Shown here in pieces: positions 7,420 through 8,079 of a stretch of DNA of 8,079 bases. Under the pieces are notes generated by a model. It worked only from the letters and a program-made list of their open reading frames with translations, had not been told where the DNA came from and ran no database searches. Each line of letters opens with the position of its first letter. The stretch's first letter is position 1. The position numbers and the translations under genes are program-made. Source of the stretch: DATKZH01 sp964475955 (GTDB taxonomy: Bacteria; Planctomycetota; Planctomycetia; Pirellulales; Thermoguttaceae); NCBI GenBank assembly GCA_964475955.1, contig CAYYZY010000281.1:1-8079 (forward strand), read 5' to 3'.

Positions 7420-7450
7420 GGCGCGCGGTGTTGGCAGCCGGACACGCGCC
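7420..7450 (+). other. Hairpin just after the DUF1559 stop
   Basis: GGCGC (7420-7424) with GCGCC (7446-7450) and GTGT (7428-7431) with ACAC (7442-7445) form a stem with a 3-nt bulge and 10-nt loop, beginning 8 nt after the stop codon. A second small stem, GGCAC/GTGCC, lies at 7488-7502. These could give partial termination or message stability between the two genes; in DNA this GC-rich, chance is also possible. Confidence 0.3.
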
Positions 7451-7554
7451 GCGCGGCCGTCGGCCGGTTGCGGCATGCGGCGGTCGCGGCACAGGCCGTG
7501 CCCCGATCTCTTGGCTCCCCGCTCGCGAAGGACCCAGTCGCGAACCAGAACCAC

Positions 7555-7560
7555 GAGGAG
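7555..7560 (+). promoter_or_regulatory. Ribosome binding site of the lipoprotein gene
   Basis: GAGGAG lies 5 nt before the ATG at 7566 and selects it over the longer reading frame that opens at 7428. Confidence 0.65.
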
Positions 7561-7565
7561 AGACC

Positions 7566-7979
7566 ATGAGGACCACGACGCACGCCGCACGCGCCGCCAC
7601 GGCGATCCTCCTCTGCCTGATCCTGGGCGCCTGCGGCTCCGACGACGGCCTGGCGCGCGTCAAAGGCACGGTGACCTTGGGCGGCGAGCCGTTGGAAGGC
7701 GCCACCGTCCAGTTTCAGCGCGTCGGAGAGGAGGGCTCGCCCTCGGCCGGCAGGACCGACGCCAAGGGCCGCTACGAGCTGATGTTCACCTTCGACAAGC
7801 GGGGAGCGCTGCCGGGCGAGCACAACGTGACCATCACGACCGCGGAGACCTACTTCGACGACGACGGCCAGGAGCAAGAGCGGCCGGAGCGCGTCCCCGC
7901 CAAGTACAACCGGCAGACCCGACTGAAAGAGACCGTCGAGCCCGGCCGGAACACGATCGACTTCGACCTCCAACCGTAG
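7566..7979 (+). CDS. Small lipoprotein with carboxypeptidase-regulatory-like (transthyretin-like) domain (137 aa)
   Basis: Predicted envelope lipoprotein. The N-terminus has two Arg, a hydrophobic stretch (ATAILLCLIL) and a lipobox LGAC with lipid-modified C23, so it is exported and membrane-anchored. The mature part is one beta-sandwich-like domain: VKGTVTLGGEPLEGATVQF (32-50), GRTDAKGRYEL (62-72), LPGEHNVTIT (82-91), then VPAKYNRQTRLKETVEPG (110-127) and a final IDFDLQP. This layout (lipobox, VxGxVTLxGxPLxGA, turn with D/GxY, closing VPxKYN...T) is the common planctomycete lipoprotein found beside DUF1559 genes. It has no catalytic residues to assign; a structural or binding role is likely (inference). 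The upstream gap is 153 bp, so co-transcription with the DUF1559 gene is plausible. The frame is intact. Confidence 0.9.
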   Translation: MRTTTHAARAATAILLCLILGACGSDDGLARVKGTVTLGGEPLEGATVQFQRVGEEGSPSAGRTDAKGRYELMFTFDKRGALPGEHNVTITTAETYFDDDGQEQERPERVPAKYNRQTRLKETVEPGRNTIDFDLQP

Positions 7980-8006
7980 TCGGCACCGAGAGAGAGTGTT
8001 GGCCGT

Positions 8007-8031
8007 CGTTCCCAGGCGGAGCCCGGGAACG
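8007..8031. repeat. Hairpin-forming intergenic repeat (CGTTCCCAGGC type)
   Basis: CGTTCCCAGGC (8007-8017), a GGA loop (8018-8020) and GCCCGGGAACG (8021-8031) make an 11-bp stem with one mismatch. The sequence resembles a short palindromic repeat I recall as scattered through intergenic DNA of planctomycetes and other bacteria. It lies 28 bp after the lipoprotein stop and could also act as a terminator or message-end stem, though no T-tract follows. Only one copy is in this window. Confidence 0.5.
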
Positions 8032-8079
8032 AGCAATCTGCGGGCTCGCGCGGCGACCGGCGCGATCTTCTTGTTGCTT

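Noticed and set aside
7428..7565. 46-residue N-terminal extension of the lipoprotein
   Set aside because: It would bury the lipoprotein signal peptide inside the protein; the ATG at 7566 has a GAGGAG ribosome site.

Overview
The window is GC-rich bacterial DNA, almost certainly from a planctomycete (a Pirellulales-like lineage is my best guess). Three things point there: an extracytoplasmic-function (ECF) sigma factor of the planctomycete-specific type paired with a transmembrane Ser/Thr kinase that has a tetratricopeptide-like C-terminus; a DUF1559 pseudopilin-like protein with a textbook prepilin N-terminus; and a small lipoprotein with a carboxypeptidase-regulatory-like fold beside it. These identifications rest on recognising motifs by eye; no search was run.

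Layout, left to right. (1) 3-1157, plus strand: a DNA polymerase IV (DinB, Y-family) reading frame that runs off the left edge. Its N-terminal catalytic Asp segment is not recognisable in the visible frame. (2) 1158-1214: a short convergent spacer with an inverted repeat. (3) 1215-4928, minus strand: a two-gene module read right to left, sigma factor (4311-4928) then membrane kinase (1215-4241), separated by 69 bp. (4) 4929-5226: a divergent promoter region of about 300 bp. (5) 5227-6075, plus strand: a class I SAM-dependent methyltransferase with an N-terminal hydrophobic segment. (6) 6076-6446: 371 bp with no convincing gene but with strong, partly overlapping inverted repeats and a promoter-like dyad. 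(7) 6447-7412 and 7566-7979, plus strand: the DUF1559 protein and the lipoprotein, probably one transcription unit. (8) 7980-8079: a tail with a 25-bp hairpin-forming repeat of a type common in intergenic DNA.

How the genes may work together: the sigma/kinase pair looks like a signalling module. The kinase has a cytoplasmic catalytic domain, one membrane span and a large outside domain, and the sigma factor is the likely transcriptional output. The DUF1559 protein and lipoprotein are both envelope proteins of unknown role that commonly occur together in planctomycetes. The polymerase and the methyltransferase have no visible functional link to the rest.

I do not see a clearly new defence, mobile or RNA system. 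The points most worth a second look are the missing N-terminus of DinB, the topology of the methyltransferase, a locally scrambled stretch inside the kinase domain that looks like two compensating frameshifts, and the overlapping hairpins at 6137-6188.
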